From: Jaminaea rosea | Taxonomy: Eukaryota; Basidiomycota; Exobasidiomycetes; Microstromatales | Length of the DNA: 64,000 nucleotides | Direction of reading: 5' to 3' | Assembly (NCBI RefSeq): GCF_003144245.1 | Contig: NW_020289983.1 | Coordinates: forward strand, 434,001-498,000 | Program-made: the position numbers and the translations under genes | In this document: positions 11,596 to 22,201 of the stretch, one piece after another | How the letters are laid out: the number at the start of each line of letters is the position of its first letter | How positions within the stretch are numbered: the stretch's first letter is position 1 | Notes under the pieces: model-generated | Database searches by the model: none | The model's input: only the letters and a program-made list of their open reading frames with translations | Told to the model about the DNA's origin: nothing

Positions 11596-12522
11596 ATGAC
11601 CAGCTCAGCTCCACCGGCGGCACTGGACCACCTCATCCATCTCATTTCCCCAGCTTCCGCACTCGAAGAGGCTCTGCAGCTGTACACCTCCCTGGGCTTT
11701 GTAGTGCAACGCGGTGGAACGCATGCCGATCAGCTCACAACAAACTGCCTCATCACGCTCGCGGATGGAGTCTACTTGGAGCTCATTGCTTTCGTCGATC
11801 CCGAGCAGGGCTGCAAAGTGACCGGCGAGACAAAGGAGGCCTTTGAGGAGAGGCGCAACAGGCATTGGTGGTGGAACAGGGAGATGGGATGGATCGATGT
11901 TTGCCTGCTGGGTGGAGCGACAGATGGCAGAACTCAGGCGATCAACGAGCGAGCAGGACCCAATGGATCCATCTCCTACCAGCAACCGATAGAAGGAGCA
12001 CGCAAGACGTACGAGGGCAATGAGATCAGGTGGAAAGTCACTTTCCCTACTGCCAAGCCCGGGGTGAGCAGAGGAGCGGTGCCCTTTTGGTGCGAGGATG
12101 TTACGCCGAGGGAACAGAGGGTCGTCATGATGGGCAACGAGCACCCAAATGGCTGCACGGGTGTCGCCTCCCTCACTTTGCTCTTCGACGAGGACAACTT
12201 TCAACAGAGAGTTGCAGCATGGGCTGCCGTCCTCGACGTCGACGCGCAGAAGCTCAAAACCACCTCTGGCTCCGTGCGCCTACATCTCTCCAGCCCTCAC
12301 GGCTCCTCACTGATCCCCCTCATGCTCAAGCGCGCAGAAGACCCAGAGGAGCGTGACTGGCTAGCAAAGTACGGAGAAGGGGTATATGAGGTAGGCATCA
12401 ATGCAAAGGCAGGGCAGTTGCCGGCGAGTGCGCCGCCTGATGGGGTGGAGAGGACGACGATGGACAAAGGGTACGGGCGATTGCGTTTCCACCCTGTGAT
12501 GAACGGTGGAGGCGGGCAGTAA
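11596..12522 (+). CDS. glyoxalase-fold (Glyoxalase_3-like) protein
   Basis: A single-exon 308-residue protein of the VOC/glyoxalase-like superfamily. The N-terminal module (AALDHLIHLISP...LYTSLGFVVQRGGTHADQLTTN) carries the His of the first metal-binding strand and is followed by LADGVYLELIAF, the usual second strand. A second half module includes GCTGVASLTLLF. Such proteins are widespread in fungi; their substrates are mostly unknown, so no reaction is assigned. The ATG sits in AAAGATGACC, just after the upstream stop codons, and leaves a natural length. It converges on the Mga2-type gene with 160 bases between stops. Confidence 0.8.
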   Translation: MTSSAPPAALDHLIHLISPASALEEALQLYTSLGFVVQRGGTHADQLTTNCLITLADGVYLELIAFVDPEQGCKVTGETKEAFEERRNRHWWWNREMGWIDVCLLGGATDGRTQAINERAGPNGSISYQQPIEGARKTYEGNEIRWKVTFPTAKPGVSRGAVPFWCEDVTPREQRVVMMGNEHPNGCTGVASLTLLFDEDNFQQRVAAWAAVLDVDAQKLKTTSGSVRLHLSSPHGSSLIPLMLKRAEDPEERDWLAKYGEGVYEVGINAKAGQLPASAPPDGVERTTMDKGYGRLRFHPVMNGGGGQ

Positions 12523-12682
12523 GGTAATGTGGAGGAGGGATCAACTGGATTCAAAGAAGACAGGTCAAAAAATGTACAAATACGATGGCGAGCAGAAGAA
12601 AAGACAAGGGAAATGGGGAATAGATGAAAGATGTTCAACAACACGTCCGCCTACTGTCCGTTCGTTTTCAGTCAGACTCCAC

Positions 12683-15600
12683 CTACACCCGGTCCGCGAC
12701 GCCCACAACGGCTCCTGCTCCACCTTCATTCGCTCCAGCAGCCGCTGCATTAGCAACGACGCCACCCAGCTGAGGCACGTAGCTTGCCAGACCAGCCAGG
12801 CTCAGTGGCCCCGTGCTGAACGCCGCAACAAGGAAAGCCAGGACGAGGCAGGGTAGCCAGAACCACCGCAACATCCAGTCGTCTTCCACTACGATGCGAC
12901 GACGATTGGCCGGGGAAGGGGCGGCCGACGCGGTAGCGCGGGAGGAGGAAGGGGATGTGAGGAGGGAGGAGGCGGTGGTGGAACACGAGTCCAGAGAGGA
13001 GGTGGAAGAGCGCCGTGAGAGGCGTCGTGGGGTAGTAGCAGGAGGAGTGACCGGGTTGCTCTCAGCGCCTGACTTGACGGTCTCCTCAGCTTGCTCCTGC
13101 TGCTCCCTTGCTGCTTGCGCGGGCTCCGCAACCTTCTCATCCAACTGTGCGGTGCCAGCGCCGTTGGGCGCCGCCTCCTCATAAGCAGGCGGGGGTGCTC
13201 GACCATGCCAAAGGCCACCGGTCTCCTCGACAATGTTGCGCCAGAGACTCATGAGCCGCCACGTATCTTGCTCGCCTGCGACGCCAGCAGAGGAGGCTGC
13301 GCCGCCTGCATTGGTTGTGGCATCTTTGGCTTTGAGGCTCTCGCCGCTGCCGCCGGCCTGCTGTTCCTCGGGATTGAAGGGCGTGCCCTGCTCTGCCGCT
13401 TGCATGTGGAAGACACTGATCGTCTGTCCAACGCGTTGCTGCAGGGCTTGCGGCAGTAGTCGATCCTGCAGACCACCAGCCACGCCCAGGAAGGCCAGCC
13501 CACCTGGAAGCTTCTCCGCCAAGGCACGAAGGGTTGCTGCGGACGAAAGTTGCTGCGACTGCTTCTTGTCTTGGTTCGGTGCGAAGGGGGATGAAGCGGG
13601 AGGAGGGAGGAGCTGTTGCTTGACCTTCTTTTCTTGAGCTGATGAGTCCGTGAGGGGAAGGAAGCGAGGACCATCCTGCGTAGCTGCCACGGCGGGCGTA
13701 GAGGGAGGCCGAGGCGTGACGTCGTCGGCCGACGAGTCGGTCAAAGACAGCTCGTGGTCGGCGTCATGCTTATCCTCGTCGCCGTCATCCTCACTGCTGT
13801 CAATATCGCTCTCGCTCTCCGACCAGTCGAGCTCATCGTCCTCGTCAGCATTGAAACTGGTTTCCGTCGTGCTGACGTTGCCTCCGTCCACGTCTTCAAC
13901 GTCAGAATCGAAGAGCGACGAATCTTCAGCGGAGTAGCTGCGTCGCCCACCTTCGCCGTGGTGAACAAGCAGGTCCTCAACGTCAACCAGATCGAGCTCA
14001 CGTGCGAAGTCCAGCGCGACCTTGCCCGTCAATGAACCCAACTCTCGCCTGGCACCGCGCTCCAGCAGGATCCGCGTGAGAGCTACGCGCCCGTTAAGTG
14101 CAGCAAGGTGCAAAGCACTGAAGCCGTTGCGGTCTCTTGCGTCCACAGGGCAGCCCAATTCGAGCAGCTTAGCCGCAAGACGATGGAAGCCGAGCATGAC
14201 CGCCAAGTGGAGGAGCGTGTGACCATTTTTGTTCGCCAGACGGATAGCGTCGGCTCGTTGTGCCGTTGCCTGCCCTTCTTCAACAACAGATAGGAAGTTG
14301 ATGATTGTGTCCTGGAAGCTGGTCGGTCTCTCCCCTGCGGCAGCGAAGAGGCCATCCACTGCGGAGCGGGCGTTGCTGAGCTGCTGTTGCTGCTGGCCGC
14401 CGCTGTACTGACCCTGTTGCTGCTGAGCGAGGTTTGAATTGATAGACCCCTGGCCGGATGCGAGCAAGCGTAGCGCAATGTCCCTTGGCACCTGCATAGT
14501 TCGGGTCTGCTGGAAGCCCACGACCTGCAGTGCCAGTTCCATCAACTGCGTATCACTCTTGTCCACGTAAGTGAAGAGCTGCAGCGGTCCGCCGCCATTG
14601 GACGCTCCGCGAGTCTGACTGCCACCGCTCATCTCCTCGACCGTCTTGAGTGTGACCGCTACAGGTCCTGGGCTGGGGCTGGGCGGCAGCACGCAGATCA
14701 AAGTATTGGCGGCCCAGACGCGTGTCGAGCTTGCGGCAAGATCGCCGAACAGACACGTGAGACCGTCGGTAAAATTGTCTCCCAGGATGGTCACCTCGAT
14801 TCCTCCACTCGTGGGCCCCTCCCCGGGGATGATCTTCGAGATGCGCGCCTGCGGCAACGAGGGCGGCGCTGAGGCTGTGCCACCATTTGGCTGGTGCTGC
14901 GAGGACGAAGACGGTGCGGCCTGCTGAGCCAAACCAGGAACAAGGCCCTGATGGCCGAGGAGCGCAAGCATCTGCTGGGCAACGTTCGGATCGCTGAAGT
15001 CGATGCCGGGAAGGCTGAGCGGATTGGTGAGCAGAGTCTCTGGCGAGATGGAGCCCTGCGACAGCATGCTGGCGTATGGAAGCGAGCCCATCTGTGAGTT
15101 CTGAGCTCCCTTTGGGAAGCCATTGAGCTGAGGTTGCTGCATCTGCGTGTGATGGAGGTGGGGCGGTACAGGCTGCTGCTGGTGCTGAGGTGGCTGATGT
15201 TGATGATGTGACTGGTGCTGCGGCAATTGCTGCTGCTGCGCCGCCTGCTGCTGTTGGTGATGTTGTTGCTGAAGGAGCAATGCACGCTCGTTGCCGATCG
15301 CAGCCAAGGCGGTGACCAAATCCATCGAGGGCGAAGAGCCGCTACCGTTCGCGGGTGTCATCGTGCCATTAGCACCACCATTGCTGGCCGCAGGAGTCAT
15401 CGCTACCCCGCCGCCAGCGCCATTGCTGATCGTCGAGCGCCTCGATGAGTCGTACGGCTTCGGTCGCGACTTCTTCGGCTTGTTGCGGCTTGCACCACCA
15501 TTCGCCTCGCCAGCACCGACACTCGTATCCGCCGAGTTACCTCTGCTGCGATCCGCCATATGACCCGGCGTGGGTGCAGCGCTTGTGACTTGCGCCGCCT

Positions 15601-17326
15601 CCCTCTTGCTCCTCTCGAGCGCCGCGGAAGACTTATGATCGTCGGTAATCATGATAGCGGGTGTGGACCCACACGCAACAGTCTTACCCTTCCAGTTGCG
15701 CATGGTGAACAAGATGCAGAACCCGAGCTTCTCTTTGTGGTGACGACAGTAGCACGTCACGCGCGTGGGCAGCTCGGTATGGCCGTCCTTGAACTCGAGA
15801 TAGTCGCCGCAGTTGAAGAGTATAATGCGTTTGCTCTCCTCCTGTGTGAGACGCTCCGCTGCTAGCTCGCCTGCGTCTGGGCTCGAAGGGTCGACTCCTA
15901 GTCGTCGCATCTCCTCCTCGGAGGGAATTGGGCCAGACTTAGTTCGACCACTCTTGCGGCGGTCTGCACGCTTCTTTTCGCGCTCACTGCAGCTCTGACA
16001 AGCGAAGGCGCGCTGGTGTGGCGGCGAGGCGTTGACGACTGCGACATCAAGATAAAGAGTCTTCTCTTTGGGGATCTCCGCGGTGCCTTGCTGATTCTTC
16101 TTGGTCTTCCGCTTCGTTGCGCTGAGCGGAGGAAGTTTGAGATGCGTGAAGCTGCCGATGCGCTCCCACGCCCCTTCTCCCTGCGATGGACGTACGAGCT
16201 CGAGGTGAGCCTTGATTTGAGTCTCAACGCGCGACTTGGCGCCTCGAGCTGCAATGCCGTGGACGTGAATTTGAAGGTCGGCCAGGCCGTCAACTTCTGG
16301 CCTGACGACGGCAGAGGCTGAGAAGGCTACCTCTTGCTCGCCATTCATGGGCGCTGAAGATGGCCCCGCTACGGGAGCTGCTGCTGATGCTGCTATGCTG
16401 TCGTCTGCGGCGTCCGCCTTTGAAGGCTGCGGAGTGGAAGCAGGCGGCGGCTGCGGCTTTGCAGGTTCGTGCTGCTGCGGACCTGCCATCGTCTCATCCT
16501 GCTGCTCCGTCTTGATGCCATCAACGACGCCGTAGCTAGACAAGCCCGGCGGCGAAGCGCTATTGCTAGGCATGTGCATGGCCCCGAAGACGGACGACAA
16601 TCCGCGCGTAGTCGCAGCCGACTGAGGAGGAGGTGGTGAGCCAGCGTAGTCGGAGGTGCTGGTCGAGGGCGGTCCAAAGCTGTCCTCCTCAATGATCGAG
16701 TCGAACATCTGCTCATCTGACGTCGGCTTCTGGGTGCTATTCCACATCCCAGCTCGCGCTTGAGAGGATGAGGGAGATCCTGAAGAGGTGAAGCCTAGCC
16801 CTCTCTCTGCACTGCCTCCTGCCATTCGCTGCGACGCTTCTCGCAATGCGTTCTTGGACGCCGCGTCGCCAGGTGCTGCGATACCTGGGGAGGAGGAAGA
16901 CGCCATTGAGGGCGAGGAGAAGGCAAGCTGGTGCTGCATAGATGAGGAAGAAGCTAGCGACGAAGCCAAGGCGTCATTGTCGTTGGAGAATGACATACTA
17001 CCATCGTAGAAGTGATGCTCTGTCGCAGAGCTAAATGGCGATGCCCAGTCATGAGCTCCAGAGTCAACGAGCACCTCGCTGCTGTGGCTGCTCCACGGAC
17101 TCATGGCATCGAAGGCAGTCGCAGCCTCGCTCGGCGCCTTGGACGACGTCGCAGCTGTACTGCTGCCATTCTTGGACGGATGGCCACGCTGTTGGCCTAC
17201 GGATGATGGAGAAGAGCCGTCATCGGACGAACCGGATGCAGTGAGGCCAGGCGGCGAGTCCTCGTGGATGACACCAGCGCCGTCGTCATCAGCGCTGTGG
17301 TAAAACTGCGCCGGGAGGGCCGACAT
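12683..17326 (-). CDS. MGA2: Mga2/Spt23-type membrane-tethered transcription factor
   Basis: A 1547-residue single-exon protein. In yeast, Mga2/Spt23 sit in the ER membrane, sense lipid saturation, and after Rsp5/proteasome processing release a soluble factor that turns on the OLE1 desaturase. Visible parts in order: Ser-rich N-terminus; the family's conserved N-terminal domain at about 375-560 (YLDVAVVNASPPHQRAFACQ; RVTCYCRHHKEKLGFCI; FTMRNWKGK); Gln/His-rich linker; IPT/TIG domain at about 825-895 (IIPGEGPTSGGIEVTILGDN); ankyrin repeats at about 1030-1115 (GHTLLHLAVMLGFHRLAAKL); an acidic stretch; and one C-terminal hydrophobic segment at about 1482-1518 (WFWLPCLVLAFLVAAF). The order and the tail anchor are those of the family. 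Long insertions make it larger than yeast Mga2 (1113 residues). Confidence 0.9.
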   Translation of the reverse strand: MSALPAQFYHSADDDGAGVIHEDSPPGLTASGSSDDGSSPSSVGQQRGHPSKNGSSTAATSSKAPSEAATAFDAMSPWSSHSSEVLVDSGAHDWASPFSSATEHHFYDGSMSFSNDNDALASSLASSSSMQHQLAFSSPSMASSSSPGIAAPGDAASKNALREASQRMAGGSAERGLGFTSSGSPSSSQARAGMWNSTQKPTSDEQMFDSIIEEDSFGPPSTSTSDYAGSPPPPQSAATTRGLSSVFGAMHMPSNSASPPGLSSYGVVDGIKTEQQDETMAGPQQHEPAKPQPPPASTPQPSKADAADDSIAASAAAPVAGPSSAPMNGEQEVAFSASAVVRPEVDGLADLQIHVHGIAARGAKSRVETQIKAHLELVRPSQGEGAWERIGSFTHLKLPPLSATKRKTKKNQQGTAEIPKEKTLYLDVAVVNASPPHQRAFACQSCSEREKKRADRRKSGRTKSGPIPSEEEMRRLGVDPSSPDAGELAAERLTQEESKRIILFNCGDYLEFKDGHTELPTRVTCYCRHHKEKLGFCILFTMRNWKGKTVACGSTPAIMITDDHKSSAALERSKREAAQVTSAAPTPGHMADRSRGNSADTSVGAGEANGGASRNKPKKSRPKPYDSSRRSTISNGAGGGVAMTPAASNGGANGTMTPANGSGSSPSMDLVTALAAIGNERALLLQQQHHQQQQAAQQQQLPQHQSHHQHQPPQHQQQPVPPHLHHTQMQQPQLNGFPKGAQNSQMGSLPYASMLSQGSISPETLLTNPLSLPGIDFSDPNVAQQMLALLGHQGLVPGLAQQAAPSSSSQHQPNGGTASAPPSLPQARISKIIPGEGPTSGGIEVTILGDNFTDGLTCLFGDLAASSTRVWAANTLICVLPPSPSPGPVAVTLKTVEEMSGGSQTRGASNGGGPLQLFTYVDKSDTQLMELALQVVGFQQTRTMQVPRDIALRLLASGQGSINSNLAQQQQGQYSGGQQQQQLSNARSAVDGLFAAAGERPTSFQDTIINFLSVVEEGQATAQRADAIRLANKNGHTLLHLAVMLGFHRLAAKLLELGCPVDARDRNGFSALHLAALNGRVALTRILLERGARRELGSLTGKVALDFARELDLVDVEDLLVHHGEGGRRSYSAEDSSLFDSDVEDVDGGNVSTTETSFNADEDDELDWSESESDIDSSEDDGDEDKHDADHELSLTDSSADDVTPRPPSTPAVAATQDGPRFLPLTDSSAQEKKVKQQLLPPPASSPFAPNQDKKQSQQLSSAATLRALAEKLPGGLAFLGVAGGLQDRLLPQALQQRVGQTISVFHMQAAEQGTPFNPEEQQAGGSGESLKAKDATTNAGGAASSAGVAGEQDTWRLMSLWRNIVEETGGLWHGRAPPPAYEEAAPNGAGTAQLDEKVAEPAQAAREQQEQAEETVKSGAESNPVTPPATTPRRLSRRSSTSSLDSCSTTASSLLTSPSSSRATASAAPSPANRRRIVVEDDWMLRWFWLPCLVLAFLVAAFSTGPLSLAGLASYVPQLGGVVANAAAAGANEGGAGAVVGVADRV

Positions 17327-17939
17327 CGTGGCGTGAGAGCCGCGCGCGCGAATGGATCAAATGTGGGACGCTGATTGGGCACTGTGGTGAAGAAGAAAAG
17401 GACGGATGGAAGATGTAGAGAATGGGCGGATGGTAGCGACGAGCGTCAACTCAGGTCGTCGTCGGTCGTCGTGGCTGCGATGCTGCTCAGTCGTAGCTAG
17501 ACTATCGTGCCGTGCCGTCGGGTCACTGAGTCGTTCGTCGTCCTAATTCGTGTCTCGCTCTCGTCTCGCGCCTCAGCAAAACCTTTGGGGCAAACCACGT
17601 GGCGGGCACATACGCGGGCCGCGCTGATCAACGCGAGATTGGTCGGAGTGATGTGCCTGAGTCGGCTTGTCAATCGCAGACTCGCCGTCGCTTGGGAAGA
17701 AGATGTATGGCTCACCCAGTGGCAATGAGCGACGAGCGAGACGATGAATGATGAACGAGACGACAGGTGGTGCGCGAGACGGAGGTTGAAAGACGAAATG
17801 ATTTGCATTCCCAGGATATCAAGACCGAGACAACGAAAGAGCGAGCAAACGAAAACGATAAGGGAGACCACGAGACGGTCGAGTAGAAGAGGTAGAAGAG
17901 TCACATACAATGCCACGCCACGTCACGTCACATCACGCG
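17327..17939. other. gene-free stretch upstream of the Mga2-type gene
   Basis: The Mga2-type leader and promoter plus the 3' end of the IML2 gene. It contains several CGTCGT/GTCGTCG runs but no gene I can support. Confidence 0.6.
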
Positions 17940-20900
17940 CTACGCCTGCTTGATCGTCGTCAATGCGCCGTTACTCCTCAGCAAGCACATGTTCTGCAGC
18001 GGGTACTTGTGCTTCGTCGACCTGTTCCCCTTATCCTCCAATTGCTTGCCCGAGAGTACCAGCTCCAGGTACTCCACAGCCTTCTCCGTCTGGCCCATAA
18101 CGGCGTAGAGCCTTCCAAGCTCATATCGACTGAAGTAGAGGTATTGCGTGCAGTGGTGAATCTTGTGACCGTTCTCGATCACTGCGTTCAGGGACAGGAT
18201 GGCCTGCTCCTCCGCCTCCTCGACCGGAATGTCAGGCTGGGCAGGCTTGACCTTCGAATGCTTCTCCGGGTGAGCAATGTATCGCAGCGTGACACCACGA
18301 AGGAAGTGGCAGAGGGCAAGATCGTCCCAGTAGGCGTCGACACCGCCCTTGTACTGCGAGGGGTCTTCGATTTCGTTGAGCTCAGTCAGCGCGTCGGAGA
18401 TGGCTACAAGCTGCTCATCGGTGAGAGACCAGCGGGGCGCGTTGGAGAGGCAGTGGAAGGCGTAGCTGAACTCGATGCCAGGGAGGAGCAGGTGACCCTG
18501 TTCGTTGAACTGGTGCGCCTTCTTCGCCACGAACTTCTCAAGCGGAATAGACTTGCCTGCGATGCGCTGCATCATTGAGGGAACCTTGGCCATCGTGGCG
18601 GCCGCCTCCTTGTTCGTTGGGTCGTGCTGCAGCGTGTTGGCCGCTTTGCCATAGGCGTAGACGCAAGGCGACCAATTGGATGAGTCGAGCAAGGTAGAGA
18701 AGCATTCCTGAGCCTCAGGCCACTGAGAGAGGGACATGCGGCACAGAGACGAGTCCCAGTGGCAGAGGTTCTGCAGCTCGCGGTACTCGTCTTGCGCCTT
18801 GCGAGCCTTCTCGAACGCGACGATGGCTTGCTCTGGTAGAGCTTGCGTCGAGTAGAGGCGACCGGAGAAAAAGAGGAAGAAGACTGACTCGGGGTAGCGG
18901 GCGAGATGTACGTCCAGGATGCGCTCGGCGAATCTGGCGGTGAGCAAAGGGGGAAGGCAAGGTGGTCAGTAGAGCTCAACTCGCCTTTGACTCTCTTTGC
19001 CCGGACCCTTACGGAACATCTACGCCGGTGACGGGCAAGAAGCTGGACAGTACCAAGTGGTAAAGCAGCAGCGACATATCGCAGATCGACCTGCGGATAC
19101 CCTCGTGCTCCTTGTCCATCTTCGGCTTCTTCTGCTTAGGGCTCTGACTCCAACCGCCGGGTCGCATGAGCGTATCCAGTCCAACCTTCGTGTCGCCCGT
19201 GTATCCAAAGACATCCATAATCTTGAGCACTTTGCTAGGCAGCAGACCAAGGATGAGCGAGATCAAACCATTGCCGAGGAAGGTGCCCGACCTGAAGTCC
19301 TCGTCAATGGACTTGTCAAATCCACCGGCCTTGCCGTCTGCAGTCTCGACGTACTTGCCCAGCGAGCGGTAGATACCGTATGCGGTGCGCATGTTGAGAG
19401 CCTCGGCGACGAAGGAGAAGACGTCGCCCGAGTGGACAATACCCAGGACAGCCTTGAGGAGCATGCTCTCCGCGTAGACCAGCTCAGCATGACGCTGCAC
19501 GGGCGTCATCTGAGCCATTGCTGCAGGTCCGTGCCCTGTTCCACGCACGAAGCGGCCCAGGTTGGAAACGGCGTTGCTCTGCTTGCGAAGCAGGTTGGCG
19601 ATGTTCATCGAGTCGCGGCAGTACGAGATGGCGATGGCGAGATCCTGCGGCTCGAAGGTCATGAAGCCCTTGATAGTCGCGATGAGCCCAAAGCCGAGTG
19701 CGTAGTACATGCGACTGTCTGCGTGCTGCTTGATGATCTCCTCGGCCTCGATCATGCGACTGTTGAGGAAGAGGTCCAGTACCTTGCGCGCTACGTCCAA
19801 ATCCTCATTCATGCGCTCAGTGGTTTGAGTCACGTCGTCGAAACGCAGCTTGGAGACCTTGGCCGACTTCTCGCGTACTTCAGCAGGCACCTCCTTCTTT
19901 GCCTTAGCGTCGGAAGGACTCTCACCCCCAGCGCCTGCAGCACCCGTTGGAGGATCTGAGCCGGCACGACGCTTGGCGCCAGATGTGCCCTTCAGCTTCG
20001 AGGGCCCGCGGGAAGAGGTCGCGGCTGCGGCTGTTCCTCCAGCAGCGGCGGCAGCAGCAGCACCGCCTGCATCACGCTCTCCATCATCATGTGATCGCTT
20101 GCTCTCTGTACCTGAGGCCTCACTCATGCCGCGAGAACGCCCAGCGCGGTGGTAGGCAGACTGAGGCTGGGCGCGGCCTTTAGCCTTCTTGCCGGTGGCT
20201 TCATCGTCTTCCTCCTCGTCCTCATCACCCTCATGAATGTCGGTCAGGTCAGCGTCGTGGAACACGTCGTCGTCATCATCCGACTCGCTCTGGTAGCCGT
20301 GCTCCTCAGCGGCTGTGCCTGTAACTTTGGAGACGATGGCTGCCGCCGTGCCACCCACAGCAGCTCCTGCTCCAGCAACAGCGGCAGTAGCAGCGCCGAG
20401 GTAAGACTGGGAGCCATTCTGCTCTGCCTCTCCATTCTGCTGCGTCTCTGCCTTCTCAGACTTGTCCGCGCTGGCACGACGCCCCTTGCGGCTGGGCGTA
20501 CCGGGCGTATTCGTAGCTGCGACAGCGGGGGCAGCGCTGCCGTTGGCCTTGGTCCCCCCGGAACTGCTGGTCTCCGAGCTTGTCCTACCGCGGGTCTTCT
20601 TGGTGACACTACCCTTTCGCGAGCTGTCGGATGTGCTGGCTGGGTAGCCCTCTGGGGCAGCCGAGCTGCTGATCGAACGAGTCTTGGGGACCGGAGGCAC
20701 CTCCTCGTCGTCTTGAGCGTTGCTGCCCTTGCGCGAGCGGAGACCAGGTATCTTGAGGCTGGCACGACGGCCGACTCCGCTGATGCTCGAGCGACGACCG
20801 GTAGACGCCGTTTCCTCCGGCTCCTTTGACGTGCTGCGGCTGCGCGATCTTCGAATGAAGGACGAAATGGCCTCGCGGTGAGAAGAGAGATTCGAGTGGA

Positions 20901-21453
20901 TCGAGGCGCGATCTCCATCGTCAGACTGCTTGCTCGTTGTAGAGAGGTTTGACAGTCGGCGACGCAGACGATTCATGCTGCCATTGCCGTTACCATTTGC
21001 GGCACCACCGGGTACTTGGAGCTTGTTGGTCGCTGTGCCTGTGTAGCCGCCATTGATGCCGGTGAGCGGAGGTTCGGGGGTGGTGTCCTTGGCCGTGCTC
21101 TTTCTGCGCAAGCCGCTGACGAACGACTTTGTCGACTTGCTACGGGAACGCAGCAGCGTGTCCGTCTTTCCCATGGGAGTGCTGAGCTCGTTGTCGATGG
21201 GCGAGGCAACCTCCTCATCGTCGTCATCGTGAACTTGCACCCCCGGGTTGGTTGGGACAATGGATGCGACGGGGGCAGCGGCCTGCTCGGGTGAAGTCGA
21301 AAGCATGCTCTGTGGCTGCCCTTCGTCGGGTGCCAGCTCGCTGTGAGAGGATCGTGGTGGGCTCATGTTGGCAAGGATTGACCGCCTCGAGCCTTGGAGC
21401 TTATCGAGGGCGTCGATGCGCGCAGGCGACGACGCAGCAACTTGGGCCGTCAT
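17940..21453 (-). CDS. IML2: Iml2/TTC39-family outer-membrane protein
   Basis: 1144 residues in two exons. The C-terminal 600 residues form the Iml2/TTC39 region of tetratricopeptide-like helices: ARKVLDLFLNSRMIEAEEII, YALGFGLIATIKGFMTFEP, LLGLLPSKVLKIMDVFGYTG, then across the intron GVDVP-FAERILDVHLARYPE and FFLFFSGRL. Yeast Iml2 is found at mitochondria and lipid droplets and has been linked to inclusion-body clearance; exact chemistry is unknown. The first 500 residues are a long Ser/Arg/acidic disordered extension absent from yeast Iml2. The 79-base intron (18934-19012, GTAAGG...CAG, phase 2) restores the family sequence exactly. The start MTAQVAAS at 21453 is the first ATG. Confidence 0.88.
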
Positions 21454-22201
21454 TGCGACTGGAGATTGGCTGCGACGGTGAAGAGACAGTGGGGATAGGT
21501 GGACAAGAGTAGGAGGAGCGGGACTGGGAGGTGAGGCCGTCGCCCTTCGTCACCAAGTCGAGTAGCAAGCAGCCTATTTGAGCCGCCGACAGCCCTTGCT
21601 CGCCCTCGTTCGTTCTGCGTCGATGATCTCGATTTCCGGCCCCACCTGAGCCTGAGCAACAGCGAGCACCAGAGCGCGGCCCGCGACGCACGGAGACTGG
21701 CGGGTTGGCCTCGACCTGGAAAGCGCGGCGGGCGGACCATGGAGCCTCACTCGTCTGCTTCCCAGTGCGGGGTCCCCAGCTCCGCGAGCGGCAGGAGAGC
21801 CGGCACTGCAATCTCAATGCAAATGCAAGAAAGCAAGCAGGCGTGCGAGACGTGCGAGACACAACGGTCAGACTTCCGCTTGCCCCGTGATAGCCTACCT
21901 GGAGCTAACGGACGAGGAACACGCACTCACCGTGACACTTGAGATTACCATGGCGACGAGCAGCATAAATGAATCGTCAGACGGAAAATTGAATCGGGTC
22001 AAAGCAGGTCGGTTGCGAGTGTGAGGGCATCCAAGGTGAAGTATTGGTAAGGCGAGGCAGGAGGGGGTGGAAACACCGCTTTCTAATCCAGGCCGAGATG
22101 CTTGAAGGAGGGACGTGAGTCACTCTTTCACTCAGCCCTGAATGAATACACTCAACGGCCAACAGCCACGCAATGGTATGCTCATTCAGCAGTCTAGATC
22201 A
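21454..22201. other. gene-free stretch between IML2 and dynein intermediate chain genes
   Basis: Both flanking genes are on the minus strand, so this holds the IML2 promoter and leader and the dynein gene's 3' side. No supported gene or structured RNA is visible. Confidence 0.6.
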
